Below, piece by piece: positions 9,102 through 18,427 of a stretch of 64,000 bases of DNA. The stretch covers positions 62,001 through 126,000 of the forward strand of contig NZ_JACHWZ010000007.1 of the NCBI RefSeq assembly GCF_014191725.1, given 5' to 3'. Position 1 is the first letter of the stretch; each line of letters opens with the position of its first letter. A model generated the notes under the pieces. It made no database searches and was not told where the DNA came from. It saw only the letters and a program-made list of their open reading frames with translations. Both the position numbers and the translations under genes were made by a program. This DNA comes from Microbulbifer rhizosphaerae (GTDB lineage Bacteria; Pseudomonadota; Gammaproteobacteria; Pseudomonadales; Cellvibrionaceae).

Positions 9102-9791
9102 TCAGGGAATCACGTAGAACAGCACCGCAAAAAAGTGCAGCACGCCGCCGGCGAGCACGCACAGATGCCAGATGGCGTGGTGGAAACGCAGGCTGCGCCA
9201 GAGGTAAAAGGCGATGCCGCCGGTGTAGCAGAGACCGCCCAGCACCAGTAGCCAAAGGCCGCCGGTTTCCAGGCTGTCCATCAGCGGCTTGATAGCCGCG
9301 ATCACCACCCAGCCCATCAGCGCGCTCAGGGTCACCGACAGCGCGCGTATTTTCTTCAGCGGGGTGAACTGGATCACCAGTCCCACCAGCGCCAGCCCCC
9401 AGATGATACCGAACAGCCACCAGCCCCAGGGCCCGCGCAGGGTAACCAGGGTAAAGGGCGTGTAGGTGCCGGCGATCAGCAGGAAGATAGAGGAGTGATC
9501 CAGGGTGCGCAGCACCTGCTTGGCGCGCTCGTGGGTGACGCTGTGGTACAGCGTGGAGGCGCCGAAACAGAGGATCAGCGTGGCCGCGTAAACGCTGCTG
9601 CTGACGATATGCCAGGTGTCGCCGCGCACTGCGGCGTAGGCACAGAGTACGCCCAGCCCGGCGATGGCCAATAGCGCACCCACCCCGTGGGTGACACTGT
9701 TGGCGATCTCTTCGGCGAAACTGTAGCGAGTGGCAGTGGTGGATCGCACCTCTTCGGCGAAACTGTAACGAGTGGCGGTGGTGGATGGCAT
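9102..9791 (-). CDS. hemolysin III family (YqfA/PAQR-like) membrane protein
   Basis: A 229-residue protein with seven predicted membrane segments. The family signatures are ANSVTHGVGALLAI after the N-terminus, STLYHSVTH, LDHSSIFLLIAGTYTPF in the middle, and FHHAIWHLCVLAG near the end; the conserved Asp and His residues form the presumed metal site of the PAQR superfamily. Its physiological role in bacteria is not settled. I chose ATG 9791; the longer frame needs a TTG start. The first 30 residues contain a near-perfect 14-residue tandem duplication of STTATRYSFAEE, not typical of the family. Confidence 0.87.
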   Translation of the reverse strand: MPSTTATRYSFAEEVRSTTATRYSFAEEIANSVTHGVGALLAIAGLGVLCAYAAVRGDTWHIVSSSVYAATLILCFGASTLYHSVTHERAKQVLRTLDHSSIFLLIAGTYTPFTLVTLRGPWGWWLFGIIWGLALVGLVIQFTPLKKIRALSVTLSALMGWVVIAAIKPLMDSLETGGLWLLVLGGLCYTGGIAFYLWRSLRFHHAIWHLCVLAGGVLHFFAVLFYVIP

Positions 9792-9930
9792 GGAGACCCC
9801 GATATCTTTTACTTGAGCTTGGCAGCCATTTATGACCGGCAAATTAAATGCAGTCTACATCATCGCGGCGAAACCAGTCCCACACAACCATTGAAAGGGA
9901 CTGCCAATTCACAGGGAAGAGGGAATTCCG

Positions 9931-10573
9931 ATGGCAACAGATCCACTGACAATACTGCGGGACCGCTTCCGCCTTCCAACCGCAACGACGACGAGGTGCA
10001 GACCGGCTTCTACCGCGACAATCTGCAACTCCAGGTCAGCCCCTGCATCGAGGCGCAAAAACTGCCGCACCTGACCGAGCGGTTGCAGTCGGCCCCGGGG
10101 GCTGCCTGCAATCGACTAGGTGACCCTGCAGCAGACCGCGGAGACCGTCGCCGGGCAGCTGTGCGCATCCCGGGGGTGCGCGCCGCTGCCTATCACGCCG
10201 GCATGGCGGCGGAGACGCGCGAGCAGGTCCAGAACGCCTTTATGGCCGGCGAAGTCACCGCGGTGGGCAGGTGCTGGACTACGCCGCCGGCCCGGAGTGT
10301 CTGCCCGCGCAACTCTGCGGGCATTTCGGCGAGCAACTGCCGCAACCCTGCGGCCGATGCAGCAATTGCCGCGAGCCCCAGGCTCGGGTGCTGCCGGATA
10401 CGGCACCGGAGACAACCGGAGAGGAACAACAGGGGGAAATCGAACGGCTGATCGGCGAGGCGAACCCGGCCCTGGCCCACCTTCGCCAACTGGCGCGCTT
10501 CCTTTGCGGCCTCGCCAGCCCCGCCACAATGCGCCTGCGCAAGCACCCGCAGTTCGGCAGCCTGGCGCGGTAG
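9931..10573 (+). pseudogene. decayed RecQ-like ATP-dependent helicase remnant
   Basis: Fragments of one helicase are spread over different forward frames. A start (ATG 9931 after AGAGGGA, reading MATDPLTILRDRFRLP) is followed in another frame by TGFYRDNLQLQVSP. Next come VTLQQTAETVAGQLCAS, AAAYHAGMAAETREQVQNAF and finally AAGPECLPAQLCGHFGEQ plus the zinc-site motif CGRCSNC. The last part ends in HPQFGSLAR and a stop at 10571-10573. These match RecQ-family sequences from after motif III onward. The Walker A/B region and the GRAGRDG segment are missing and at least three frameshifts or deletions separate the pieces. No functional product is expected. Confidence 0.85.
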
Positions 10574-10623
10574 CCGTTTCAGTGCGTGTTGGAGCGGGTG
10601 ACGCAGCTGAAAGGGGAATATTC

Positions 10624-10698
10624 GTAGGGTGTTGCCCTGCGCACCGAAAGAAGTCGGAGCCCGAACTGGCTCCTGCGGGTGCGCCCGACACACCCTAC
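10624..10698. repeat. intergenic inverted repeat with GTAGGGTG ends
   Basis: GTAGGGTGT at 10624-10632 pairs with ACACCCTAC at 10690-10698, and TGCGCACC pairs with GGTGCGC further in. A smaller relative (GGTGCGCATGGCGCACCCTACC) follows psd at about 31733-31753. This is a common class of dispersed intergenic palindrome; no gene is visible in it. It lies between the RecQ remnant and the histidine kinase. Confidence 0.6.
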
Positions 10699-10775
10699 AT
10701 CCGCGTTGATGCTGTGTTTTTTGTTTAAGCGAAGATAAGATGATCTTGTAAAGTAACTATAAAAATGGAGATAGC

Positions 10776-12830
10776 TTGAGCACCAGGCAAAACCAACGGC
10801 AGGGGGGATTTATCCAAGTCTTCCTGCTTGCAATACTATGGTTCTACTTTGTATCCCCTTCTCCAGCAACAGCCGGCTTGACCGATCCATTCATTGAGCA
10901 ACGGCTCGACGATTATCTGCAGTTAACGCACGAGAACAAGAATGAAGAGGCGAAACAGTTCCTGAACACCATTATCGCCGACCTTAACGAGGAGTCCGCC
11001 ATAAGCAGCAGGGTCAGGGCATTAAGCTACCGCATCCTCGACCACCTTGTGCTGGAGCGGCCCGAACTGGCTGGACAGGAAGCGGATGCCTTGCTTAGCT
11101 TGGCAAGAGCCAGCATGCAGCCGGATGCCATAGCCGAAGCCCTGACCACCAAACTGCGCGTCATGTCGCCGCTGGAGGAAGGCGAGGCAGCAGAGTCCTT
11201 TATGGCGGAATTGAGCCAGTACCTTGCCCAGAGTCAATCGGCCCGCATCAAGTATATCGGCCATAATCTGCTTGGCCGGCTCCATAGGGATAACAGCGAA
11301 TACGAAAGGGCGCTCACGCACTTTAACCAATCCCTTGAAGCGGTCCTGGCCATCGATAACCAGCGGAAAGTCCTGCGCTGGATCTCGCTGAACAAGCAGA
11401 TTGCCTATATTTATACCGATCAGCAGAATTGGGCGGAGGCGACCGCCCTGCTGCAGTCAACGATCAAAATGGCCCATGAACATCAGGGCGGCATCGAGTT
11501 GCCGCATCTGTACCGGTTGAAGGGCTATATTGAAAGCATGCAGCAACAGTACGAACAGGCCAGGGAGAGCGGCCGGCAGGCCCTGCACTGGGCCAGGCAA
11601 CTGGACGATAAGACTGTCGAACTGATTTATCTTAACGACATAGGGGACACCTATCTCCAAACCGGACAATACGAGAGCGCCGGGCCGATGCTGGAAGCCG
11701 CTTTGGCCAAGGCGAGAGAACGGGGAAATAAAGAAGTCGAAAGCCACGCCCTCTTCAACCTGGGCTCGCTTTACATAAGACAGGGCGACCATGGGCGGGG
11801 CCTGCCCTTGTTGGAACAAAGCGTGAAAATGCTGCGCAAAAATTATAATAAAGCGGATTTGCAGGACCTCCTGGGAGAACTGGCCGGCTTGTATCAGATG
11901 GCAGGGCAATATAAGCAACAGGCACAGGCCTTGCTCGAACAACGGCTCCTGAGGGAGGAGCTGTTTCAATCAGAACGTGCGCAACGTCTGGAAGAACTGC
12001 AGAAACGCTATGAGTCAAAGGACAAGGCTCATCGTATTCTGCTGCTGGAACGGGAAAATACTAATAAGGAGCTACAGCGAAAGGTATTACAGCAGTTATG
12101 GTTGTTTACCTTGCTGGTGGGCTGCCTACTGCTGCTTAGCGGCACAGCCTATTTTTTATGGCGGCTGCGCCATTCGAACGCCTTGTTGCGTCGCTTGGCG
12201 GCCAGGTTGGAGTTCGTACGGGAAGAAGAGCGTAAACGTATCGCTCGCGATATTCACGATGATTTAGGCCAGTATCTGACCACCATGAGAATGGAGATAT
12301 CCGGTATCCGCATGCTGTGCGAGGACAAGGAACCTGCGATAGTCGATCGGACCAGGAGCCTGAATCAGTTGATCGATCAAACCATTAGTGTCTCGCGGAG
12401 CATAGCGGCCAGCCTGCGGCCGGCACAACTGGATATGGGTGGCAGCTCGGCATTGGAATGGCTGGTGGAGGAGTTCTCCAAAAAGACAGGCATCGAGTGC
12501 CAGCTTGAGGTGGATGCTGAGGATATCAATCTTAGCGACAAGTATATCACCGCTATCTTCCGCATCCTGCAGGAGTCACTGACGAATGTGGCCCGCCATG
12601 CATTGGCAACCAGGGTGCGGGTCAGTATCAGGTTTCCCGGCCAGGAATTGGAAATGCTGATAGAGGACAACGGCAAGGGATTTGAGTCGGGAAAGGCGAA
12701 AAAACACTCCTTTGGCTTGGCCGGGATGCAGGAGCGCGCTCTTATGCTAGGGGGAGAGCTTGTGATCGACAGCAAACCAGGTGCCGGTACCAGCATCAGA
12801 TTTAAAGTCCATGTTCCGAAGGAAGATTAG
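10776..12830 (+). CDS. TPR-containing NarL-type sensor histidine kinase
   Basis: A 684-residue sensor kinase. Residues 1-35 look like a signal peptide (FIQVFLLAILWFYF). A largely helical region to about 400 contains several TPR-like units (for example LFNLGSLYIRQGDHGRGL), presumably periplasmic. One membrane helix lies near 438-462. The cytoplasmic part has a HisKA_3 box, ERKRIARDIHDDLGQYL, with phospho-acceptor His494, then a HATPase_c domain with QESLTNVARHA near 600, IEDNGKGF near 630 and FGLAGMQERA near 648. The start is TTG, supported by GGAG five bases upstream. No response regulator is adjacent. Codon use is visibly more AT-rich than neighbouring housekeeping genes, and the gene sits between two pseudogenes, suggesting acquisition. 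The signal sensed is unknown. Confidence 0.87.
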   Translation: MSTRQNQRQGGFIQVFLLAILWFYFVSPSPATAGLTDPFIEQRLDDYLQLTHENKNEEAKQFLNTIIADLNEESAISSRVRALSYRILDHLVLERPELAGQEADALLSLARASMQPDAIAEALTTKLRVMSPLEEGEAAESFMAELSQYLAQSQSARIKYIGHNLLGRLHRDNSEYERALTHFNQSLEAVLAIDNQRKVLRWISLNKQIAYIYTDQQNWAEATALLQSTIKMAHEHQGGIELPHLYRLKGYIESMQQQYEQARESGRQALHWARQLDDKTVELIYLNDIGDTYLQTGQYESAGPMLEAALAKARERGNKEVESHALFNLGSLYIRQGDHGRGLPLLEQSVKMLRKNYNKADLQDLLGELAGLYQMAGQYKQQAQALLEQRLLREELFQSERAQRLEELQKRYESKDKAHRILLLERENTNKELQRKVLQQLWLFTLLVGCLLLLSGTAYFLWRLRHSNALLRRLAARLEFVREEERKRIARDIHDDLGQYLTTMRMEISGIRMLCEDKEPAIVDRTRSLNQLIDQTISVSRSIAASLRPAQLDMGGSSALEWLVEEFSKKTGIECQLEVDAEDINLSDKYITAIFRILQESLTNVARHALATRVRVSIRFPGQELEMLIEDNGKGFESGKAKKHSFGLAGMQERALMLGGELVIDSKPGAGTSIRFKVHVPKED

Positions 12831-12850
12831 AGTATTGCTGGCGGCCGCAA

Positions 12851-13035
12851 CCTTGACTGGATGCGCGCCCCCTGGGCTCGCAGAGACCGGTCCACTGGTG
12901 CTCGAGGGGTTTCGGGTCGCCGAGCCTCGAAAGGGCTGTGCTGCACATCCTTGATCAGGGTGTTGATTACTTTCTGCCTGCGCTTGCCGGTTTGCTGCCA
13001 GAGAGGTATAGACTTTTTGGTACGCGCGGGCATAA
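12851..13035 (-). pseudogene. remnant of a YoeB/Txe-family toxin
   Basis: On the minus strand one frame reads LWQQTGKRRQKVINTLIKDV then QHSPFE. This is the helical core of YoeB-type mRNA interferases (YWQQTDKK...INxLIKDxxxxPFEG). After PFE the similarity continues only in another frame as LGDPKPLEHQWTGLCEPRG, matching the family's GxPEPLKHxLSGxWSRR. A frameshift therefore splits it, the catalytic C-terminal Arg/His/Tyr region is not recognisable, and no YefM antitoxin frame is visible upstream. It lies between the histidine kinase stop and a deleted MITE. Confidence 0.7.
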
Positions 13036-13106
13036 GAGTGCTCCTGCATATTCTGCACTTCCGCCATCCCTGGCGGTCTTGCCCCCTAGGGCTAAGCCGG
13101 ACAGCC

Positions 13107-13185
13107 TAGTGTGGTGTTGCGAGCTGCGCCTAACTGTGAACAATTTGGGGGGCTCTGATATACACAATTAGTACCTTACATCACA

Positions 13186-13188
<3 letters not shown>
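13107..13188. mobile_element. MITE-like element, internally deleted second copy with TA target duplication
   Basis: The sequence starts TA-GTGTGGTG and ends CATCACAC-TA. Bases 13117-13186 match 6583-6651 of the full copy with one change near the end. Everything between the first 8 bases of the left repeat and position 6583 of the full element is absent. The flanking TA at 13107-13108 and 13187-13188 is what Tc1/mariner/IS630-type transposition leaves. The right boundary lies inside the purA stop codon. Confidence 0.85.
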
Positions 13189-14508
<1,320 letters not shown>

Positions 14509-14541
14509 TTACGCGAATCTCGTCGTTAACTCAAATTCCAC

Positions 14542-14618
14542 TGTAGGAGCGGCCGTTGGCCGCGATCGGGTTCAGGTTTACTCGGAAGAGTCGATCGCGG
14601 CCAACGGCCGCTCCTACA
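14542..14618. repeat. REP-type hairpin, 27-bp perfect inverted repeat
   Basis: The arm at 14542-14568 (TGTAGGAGCGGCCGTTGGCC then GCGATCG) is the exact reverse complement of 14592-14618, with a 23-base loop. It fills the purA-hisZ gap. Half copies ending GCTCCTACA occur at 7804-7816 and 23311-23321. A structurally similar GTGGGAGC hairpin precedes ponA. These are typical targets or relics of REP-associated tyrosine transposases. Confidence 0.9.
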
Positions 14619-14641
14619 AAGCTCAATAAATCCCAGCTGTG

Positions 14642-15826
14642 TCAGCCGCGCGGCTTCACCACCCAGTCGCCATTTTCCAGTACCAGCTCCCGGTCGCAGC
14701 GGGCGAGCAGTTCGCCCTCGGCACCGTCCGGCAGTGCACCGATCACCACCTCCCCCTGGCGGCGCAGTTTTTCCACCGCGCACCACAGTGCCTCGCCGTC
14801 ACCCGCCGGTGCCAGTATGGCCCCGGCCTCGGGTTCCGCTTCCCTGCCCAGGGTGTTGAGCGCCACAAGGTCGGTACTGAACCCGGTGGCCGCCCGCTCA
14901 CGACCGAACACCGCGCCGATGCCATTGTAACGGCCGCCATTGGCCAGCGCCTGGCCGTGGCCGGGTGTGTAGGCGGCGAACACCAGTCCGGTCTCGTAGT
15001 CGTAGCCGCGCACTTCGCTTAGGTCGAAAAACAGTTCCACCGCGGGGTAGCGCCGGGCCAGGGAGTCCGCAACGCGCTGCAGATCCGCCAGCGCCTGGCC
15101 GAGGGGGGCCGGGGCGCCGTCGAAGAGTTCCCGCGCGTGCGTCAGGCATTCGCGGCCGCCGGCCAGCCTCGGCAGTTCGCGCAGCCAGACCGCCGCGCGG
15201 GGCTCGCTGACATTATCTGCGACCCACCGCTGGATATCGGCGCTGGCCTTGCTCTGCAACAGAGCAAACAGCTCCCGCCACTGCTCGTCGTCCAACCCCG
15301 CCACCTGTGCCAGGCTGCGGTAGATGGCCACATGGCCGAGGTCCAGGTGAATCTGCTGTACACCGGCGGCGAGCAGGCTCTCCAGCATCAGGGAGATGAC
15401 TTCGAGATCCGCCCCCAGGGTCTCCACACCGTAGAGTTCCGCTCCGATCTGGATAGGCGCGCGCGAGCCCATCGGAGTGCGCGGACGGGTGTGCAGTACC
15501 TGCCCGGCGTAGCAGAGCCGGTTGGCACCGGCGCGAGGGAAGCTGTGAGCGTCGATGCGCGCGGCCTGGGGGGTGATATCCGCGCGGATGCCGAGCGTGC
15601 GGCCGGACAACTGGTCGGTGACCTTGAAGGTACTGAGTTCAAGTTCGCGGCCCATGCCGACCAGCAGGGAATCGGTGAACTCCACCATGGGCGGAATAAC
15701 CAGTTCGTAACCCCAACTGTGGTAGAGGTCCAGCAGGCGGCGGCGCAGGGTTTCTATCTGCACGGCATCGGCGGGGAGGATTTCCGCGATGCCATCCGGC
15801 AGCATCCAGCGATCGGCTCGGGTCAT
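14642..15826 (-). CDS. hisZ: ATP phosphoribosyltransferase regulatory subunit
   Basis: A 394-residue HisRS-like paralogue lacking tRNA-charging function; HisZ pairs with the short form of HisG to start histidine synthesis and confers histidine feedback. Visible class II synthetase features are LPDGIAEILPADAVQIETLR at the N-terminus, WGYELVIPPMVEFTDSLLVG, LGIRADITPQAARIDAH (motif 2 region) and FDLSEVRGYDYETGLVFAAY. The anticodon-binding domain of true HisRS is missing, as expected. It starts 16 bp after DUF2065 and is followed by purA across the REP hairpin, the order seen in pseudomonads. Confidence 0.93.
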   Translation of the reverse strand: MTRADRWMLPDGIAEILPADAVQIETLRRRLLDLYHSWGYELVIPPMVEFTDSLLVGMGRELELSTFKVTDQLSGRTLGIRADITPQAARIDAHSFPRAGANRLCYAGQVLHTRPRTPMGSRAPIQIGAELYGVETLGADLEVISLMLESLLAAGVQQIHLDLGHVAIYRSLAQVAGLDDEQWRELFALLQSKASADIQRWVADNVSEPRAAVWLRELPRLAGGRECLTHARELFDGAPAPLGQALADLQRVADSLARRYPAVELFFDLSEVRGYDYETGLVFAAYTPGHGQALANGGRYNGIGAVFGRERAATGFSTDLVALNTLGREAEPEAGAILAPAGDGEALWCAVEKLRRQGEVVIGALPDGAEGELLARCDRELVLENGDWVVKPRG

Positions 15827-15842
15827 AGTGAAAAAGCTGTCA

Positions 15843-16028
15843 TCAACGCAGTAAGTAGAGGAGGGCCAGGCCGGCCAGCATGCTGACCAGTCCCGCGGTG
15901 CGCAGGCTGCGGTTGTCCACAGTCGCCAGCCGCTGCACCAACCGGCGCCAGCGCTCGGGGTAGAGGAAAGGCAGCAGCCCCTCGATTATCAGCAGCAGGC
16001 AAAACGCCTGCGCCAGTTCTTCCCACAC
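15843..16028 (-). CDS. DUF2065 (YjeT-like) small membrane protein
   Basis: A 61-residue protein with two hydrophobic helices: LAQAFCLLLIIEGLLPFL at the start and LVSMLAGLALLYLLR at the end. Between them PERWRRLVQRLATVDNRSLR matches the DUF2065 pattern. I chose GTG 16028 because it gives the usual family length and start (WxEL...); the frame stays open upstream but that stretch is unlike the family. It sits between hflC and hisZ as in other gammaproteobacteria. Function is unknown. Confidence 0.8.
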   Translation of the reverse strand: MWEELAQAFCLLLIIEGLLPFLYPERWRRLVQRLATVDNRSLRTAGLVSMLAGLALLYLLR

Positions 16029-16174
16029 GGTCTCGTCCCACACACGAAAGCGCCGGGGCACTTTCGGCCAGATCCCCCGGGTACCGGCAGCACAGGGCGG
16101 ATTCCGCCCACAACAAAACGGCGGGGGTTGCCGTTTTGAACAGCCGCAGGGTAAGAGTCCTGGATGGCCCACAT

Positions 16175-16200
16175 TAAAAAACCGGGCGGCGGCCCGGTTT
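16175..16200 (-). terminator. intrinsic terminator after hflC
   Basis: On the minus strand AAACCGGGC (16200-16192) pairs with GCCCGGTTT (16187-16179) across a 4-base loop and is followed by more T residues. It lies 130 bases past the hflC stop and before DUF2065, so hisZ-purA probably has its own promoter just downstream. Confidence 0.75.
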
Positions 16201-16270
16201 GCGTGATTTTACCATCAAGTGTTTGCGGGGAGGTAGGGGTTTTGGCCCGCGCCGGCTTGCGAGGAGGGCA

Positions 16271-16316
16271 GCGGGCCTGCGGCCCGCATGCGGAGCTGGA
16301 GCTCCGCGGTCCCGGG
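16271..16316. repeat. palindromic repeat with GGAGCTCCGCGGTCCCGGG core
   Basis: GCGGGCCTGCGGCCCGC is followed by GCGGAGCTGGAGCTCCGC and GGTCCCGGG. The GGAGCTCCGCGGTCCCGGG core recurs at 35809-35825 beyond gltD, and in inverted orientation with one change inside mutL (22023-22055). It occupies the space between the hflC stop and its terminator. Confidence 0.7.
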
Positions 16317-16329
16317 TCCGTGCAAAAAG

Positions 16330-17202
16330 TTACCTGCCCTCCGGGTCCTTCAGGTAGCGGAAGAACTCGCTCTCCGGATCCACCAGAAGCATGTCCGACT
16401 TATCGTTGAAGGACGACTTGTAGGCCTGGAGACTGCGGGTGAAGCGGTAGAACTCCGGGTTCTTGTTGAAGGCTCCCGCATAGATAGCCGCAGCCTCGGC
16501 GTCGCCGGCACCGCGGATCTCCTCCGATTGGCGATAGGCCTCGGCCTGGATCACCACCTTCTGGCGATCGGCGTCGGCACGGATGCGCTCACTGGCCTCC
16601 TCACCCTTGGCGCGGTGGTCGCGGGCCTCCAGTTCCCGCCCGGCGCGCATACGCTGGAACACCGACTCGGACACCTCCGGCGGCAGGTCGATGCGCTTGA
16701 CCCGCACGTCGATCACTTCAACCCCCAGGTTCGTCTGCGCCACCTCGTTGAGGTTCTTGGTGATATCCCCCATCAGTTCGTCCCGCTGGCCGCTGACCAC
16801 CTCGTGCAGGTCGCGCACGCCGAACTGGTTGCGCAGGCGGTCGTTGATCTGCTCCGCCAGCAGACGCACCGCATTGCTCTGGTCGCCGCGGGTGGCGACG
16901 TAGAAGCGCGCCACGTCGAAGATGCGGTACTTGGCGTAGGAGTCCACCATCATGAACTTGTTTTCCTTGTTCAACATGCGCACCGGGCTGGAATCCACCG
17001 TCTGGATACGCGCGTCGAACTTGCGCAGTTCGTGCACCAGCGGAAGCTTAAAGTAGAGTCCGGGTTCGTAGTCGGTGCGGATCAGTTCACCAAACCTCAG
17101 CAGCACCGCCTTTTCGGTTTCCTTGACCACAAAGGCGCTGGAGGAGATTGCCAGCACTGCAAGCAGCAGCGCGGCGACAATAACCAGTGTTCTGTTGTTC
17201 AT
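16330..17202 (-). CDS. hflC: HflC, subunit of the FtsH-regulating HflKC complex
   Basis: A 290-residue band-7 (SPFH) protein anchored by an N-terminal helix (TLVIVAALLLAVLAISSSAF) with the rest in the periplasm. It assembles with HflK into a large cage around FtsH and modulates degradation of membrane proteins. The SPFH domain starts at VVKETEKAVLLRFGEL. The later coiled region ARDHRAKGEEASERIRADAD, then VVIQAEAYRQSEEIRGAGDA, is typical. It starts 12 bp after the hflK stop. Confidence 0.95.
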   Translation of the reverse strand: MNNRTLVIVAALLLAVLAISSSAFVVKETEKAVLLRFGELIRTDYEPGLYFKLPLVHELRKFDARIQTVDSSPVRMLNKENKFMMVDSYAKYRIFDVARFYVATRGDQSNAVRLLAEQINDRLRNQFGVRDLHEVVSGQRDELMGDITKNLNEVAQTNLGVEVIDVRVKRIDLPPEVSESVFQRMRAGRELEARDHRAKGEEASERIRADADRQKVVIQAEAYRQSEEIRGAGDAEAAAIYAGAFNKNPEFYRFTRSLQAYKSSFNDKSDMLLVDPESEFFRYLKDPEGR

Positions 17203-17214
17203 TCCCTCACCCCC

Positions 17215-18357
17215 TTAGCGGACATTCTGGCTGCGGCGGCTGTTGGCGGCCTCGGTGCGCAGGCGGTCGACCACCCGCTGGTAGATCTCGTCGATCACTA
17301 CCGGTGATACTTCCCTGCCCTGCACGGCTTGGGCGCCGCTCTCCCGGCCCAGCTTATCCAGGGGCAGGTACATCATGTTGTTGCCCCCCTCCACGTCGAC
17401 CATCACTTTCGAGGCGCTGGCCATCACCTGCTGCACCGCGTCCAGGTACAGGCGCTCGCGGGTGACCTGAGGAGCGCGCTCGTATTCGGCGAGCAGCTTC
17501 TCGAAGCGCACCGCTTCACCGCGCGCGCTCTCCACCACACGGGATTTGTACGCCTCGGCCTCCTCGATGATCCGCTGCGCCTGACCGCGGGCCACCGGAA
17601 TCACCTGGTTGGCGTAGGCCTGGGCTTCGTTCTGCAGGCGCACCTCGTCCTCGCGCGCCTTGGTGACATCGTCGAAGGCATCCTGTACTTCCCGCGGCGC
17701 CTTGGCGTCGGTGAGGTTGACCACATCGATGCGGATGCCGGTCTGGTAGAGATTCAGGTAATCCTGCAGGCGCTTTTCGGTGTCGGCGGACACCTCGGTA
17801 CGCTTCTGGGAAATGACCCCGTTGAGGCTGGTGGAGCCCACCACGTGGCGCAGGGCGCTGTCGGTGGCCTCCTGCAGGCTCTTCAGCGGATCGCGCACGC
17901 GCAGCACATAGGACTCCGCATTGTCGACATGCCACTGCACGGTGAGCACCACGTCGACGATATTGGCATCCTCGGTGAGCATCTGCCCGGTGGTGCGCTC
18001 GGTGCGCACCTCGGTCATATTCACCTTGGTGACGCTGTCGACCAACGGTGGATTCCAGTGCAGGCCGGCGGTCTCGGTGGTGTGGTATTTGCCCAGGCGT
18101 AGTACCACCGCGGCCTCGTTGGCGTTGACCTGGTAGAAGCCCAGCAGGCCATAAAGCACCGCCAGCACGATGATTACCAGCATCCAGGGAAACCTGCCCT
18201 GGTCGCCGGCGCCTGAGCCGGGACCACCACCGAACAGGCTGTTCAGCTTCTGCTGCAGCTTGCGCAACAACTCATCCAGGTCCGGCGGACCACCCCCTTT
18301 GCGGTTGCCACCACCCCAGGGATCCTTGTTGTTACCACCCGGTTCGTTCCAGGCCAT
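17215..18357 (-). CDS. hflK: HflK, subunit of the FtsH-regulating HflKC complex
   Basis: A 380-residue SPFH-domain protein. The N-terminal 50 residues are Gly/Asn/Lys-rich (MAWNEPGGNNKDPWGGGNR), as in other HflK proteins. One membrane helix follows (FPWMLVIIVLAVLYGLLGFY), then the band-7 domain beginning VNANEAAVVLRLGKY and a long alpha-helical region around AQAYANQVIPVARGQAQRII. The partner hflC follows at once. Upstream is hflX, giving the standard hfq-hflX-hflK-hflC order. Confidence 0.95.
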   Translation of the reverse strand: MAWNEPGGNNKDPWGGGNRKGGGPPDLDELLRKLQQKLNSLFGGGPGSGAGDQGRFPWMLVIIVLAVLYGLLGFYQVNANEAAVVLRLGKYHTTETAGLHWNPPLVDSVTKVNMTEVRTERTTGQMLTEDANIVDVVLTVQWHVDNAESYVLRVRDPLKSLQEATDSALRHVVGSTSLNGVISQKRTEVSADTEKRLQDYLNLYQTGIRIDVVNLTDAKAPREVQDAFDDVTKAREDEVRLQNEAQAYANQVIPVARGQAQRIIEEAEAYKSRVVESARGEAVRFEKLLAEYERAPQVTRERLYLDAVQQVMASASKVMVDVEGGNNMMYLPLDKLGRESGAQAVQGREVSPVVIDEIYQRVVDRLRTEAANSRRSQNVR

Positions 18358-18427
18358 TTAGATACTCCAACTCTGATCGTTAACCTTTATCGCTCGAGGC
18401 GAGATTCTAGCATTGTTCAGCACGGAA

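Noticed and set aside
9687..10451. 254-codon forward frame
   Set aside because: It starts as antisense to the hemolysin III gene and only partly follows the RecQ remnant, so it is not an intact gene.
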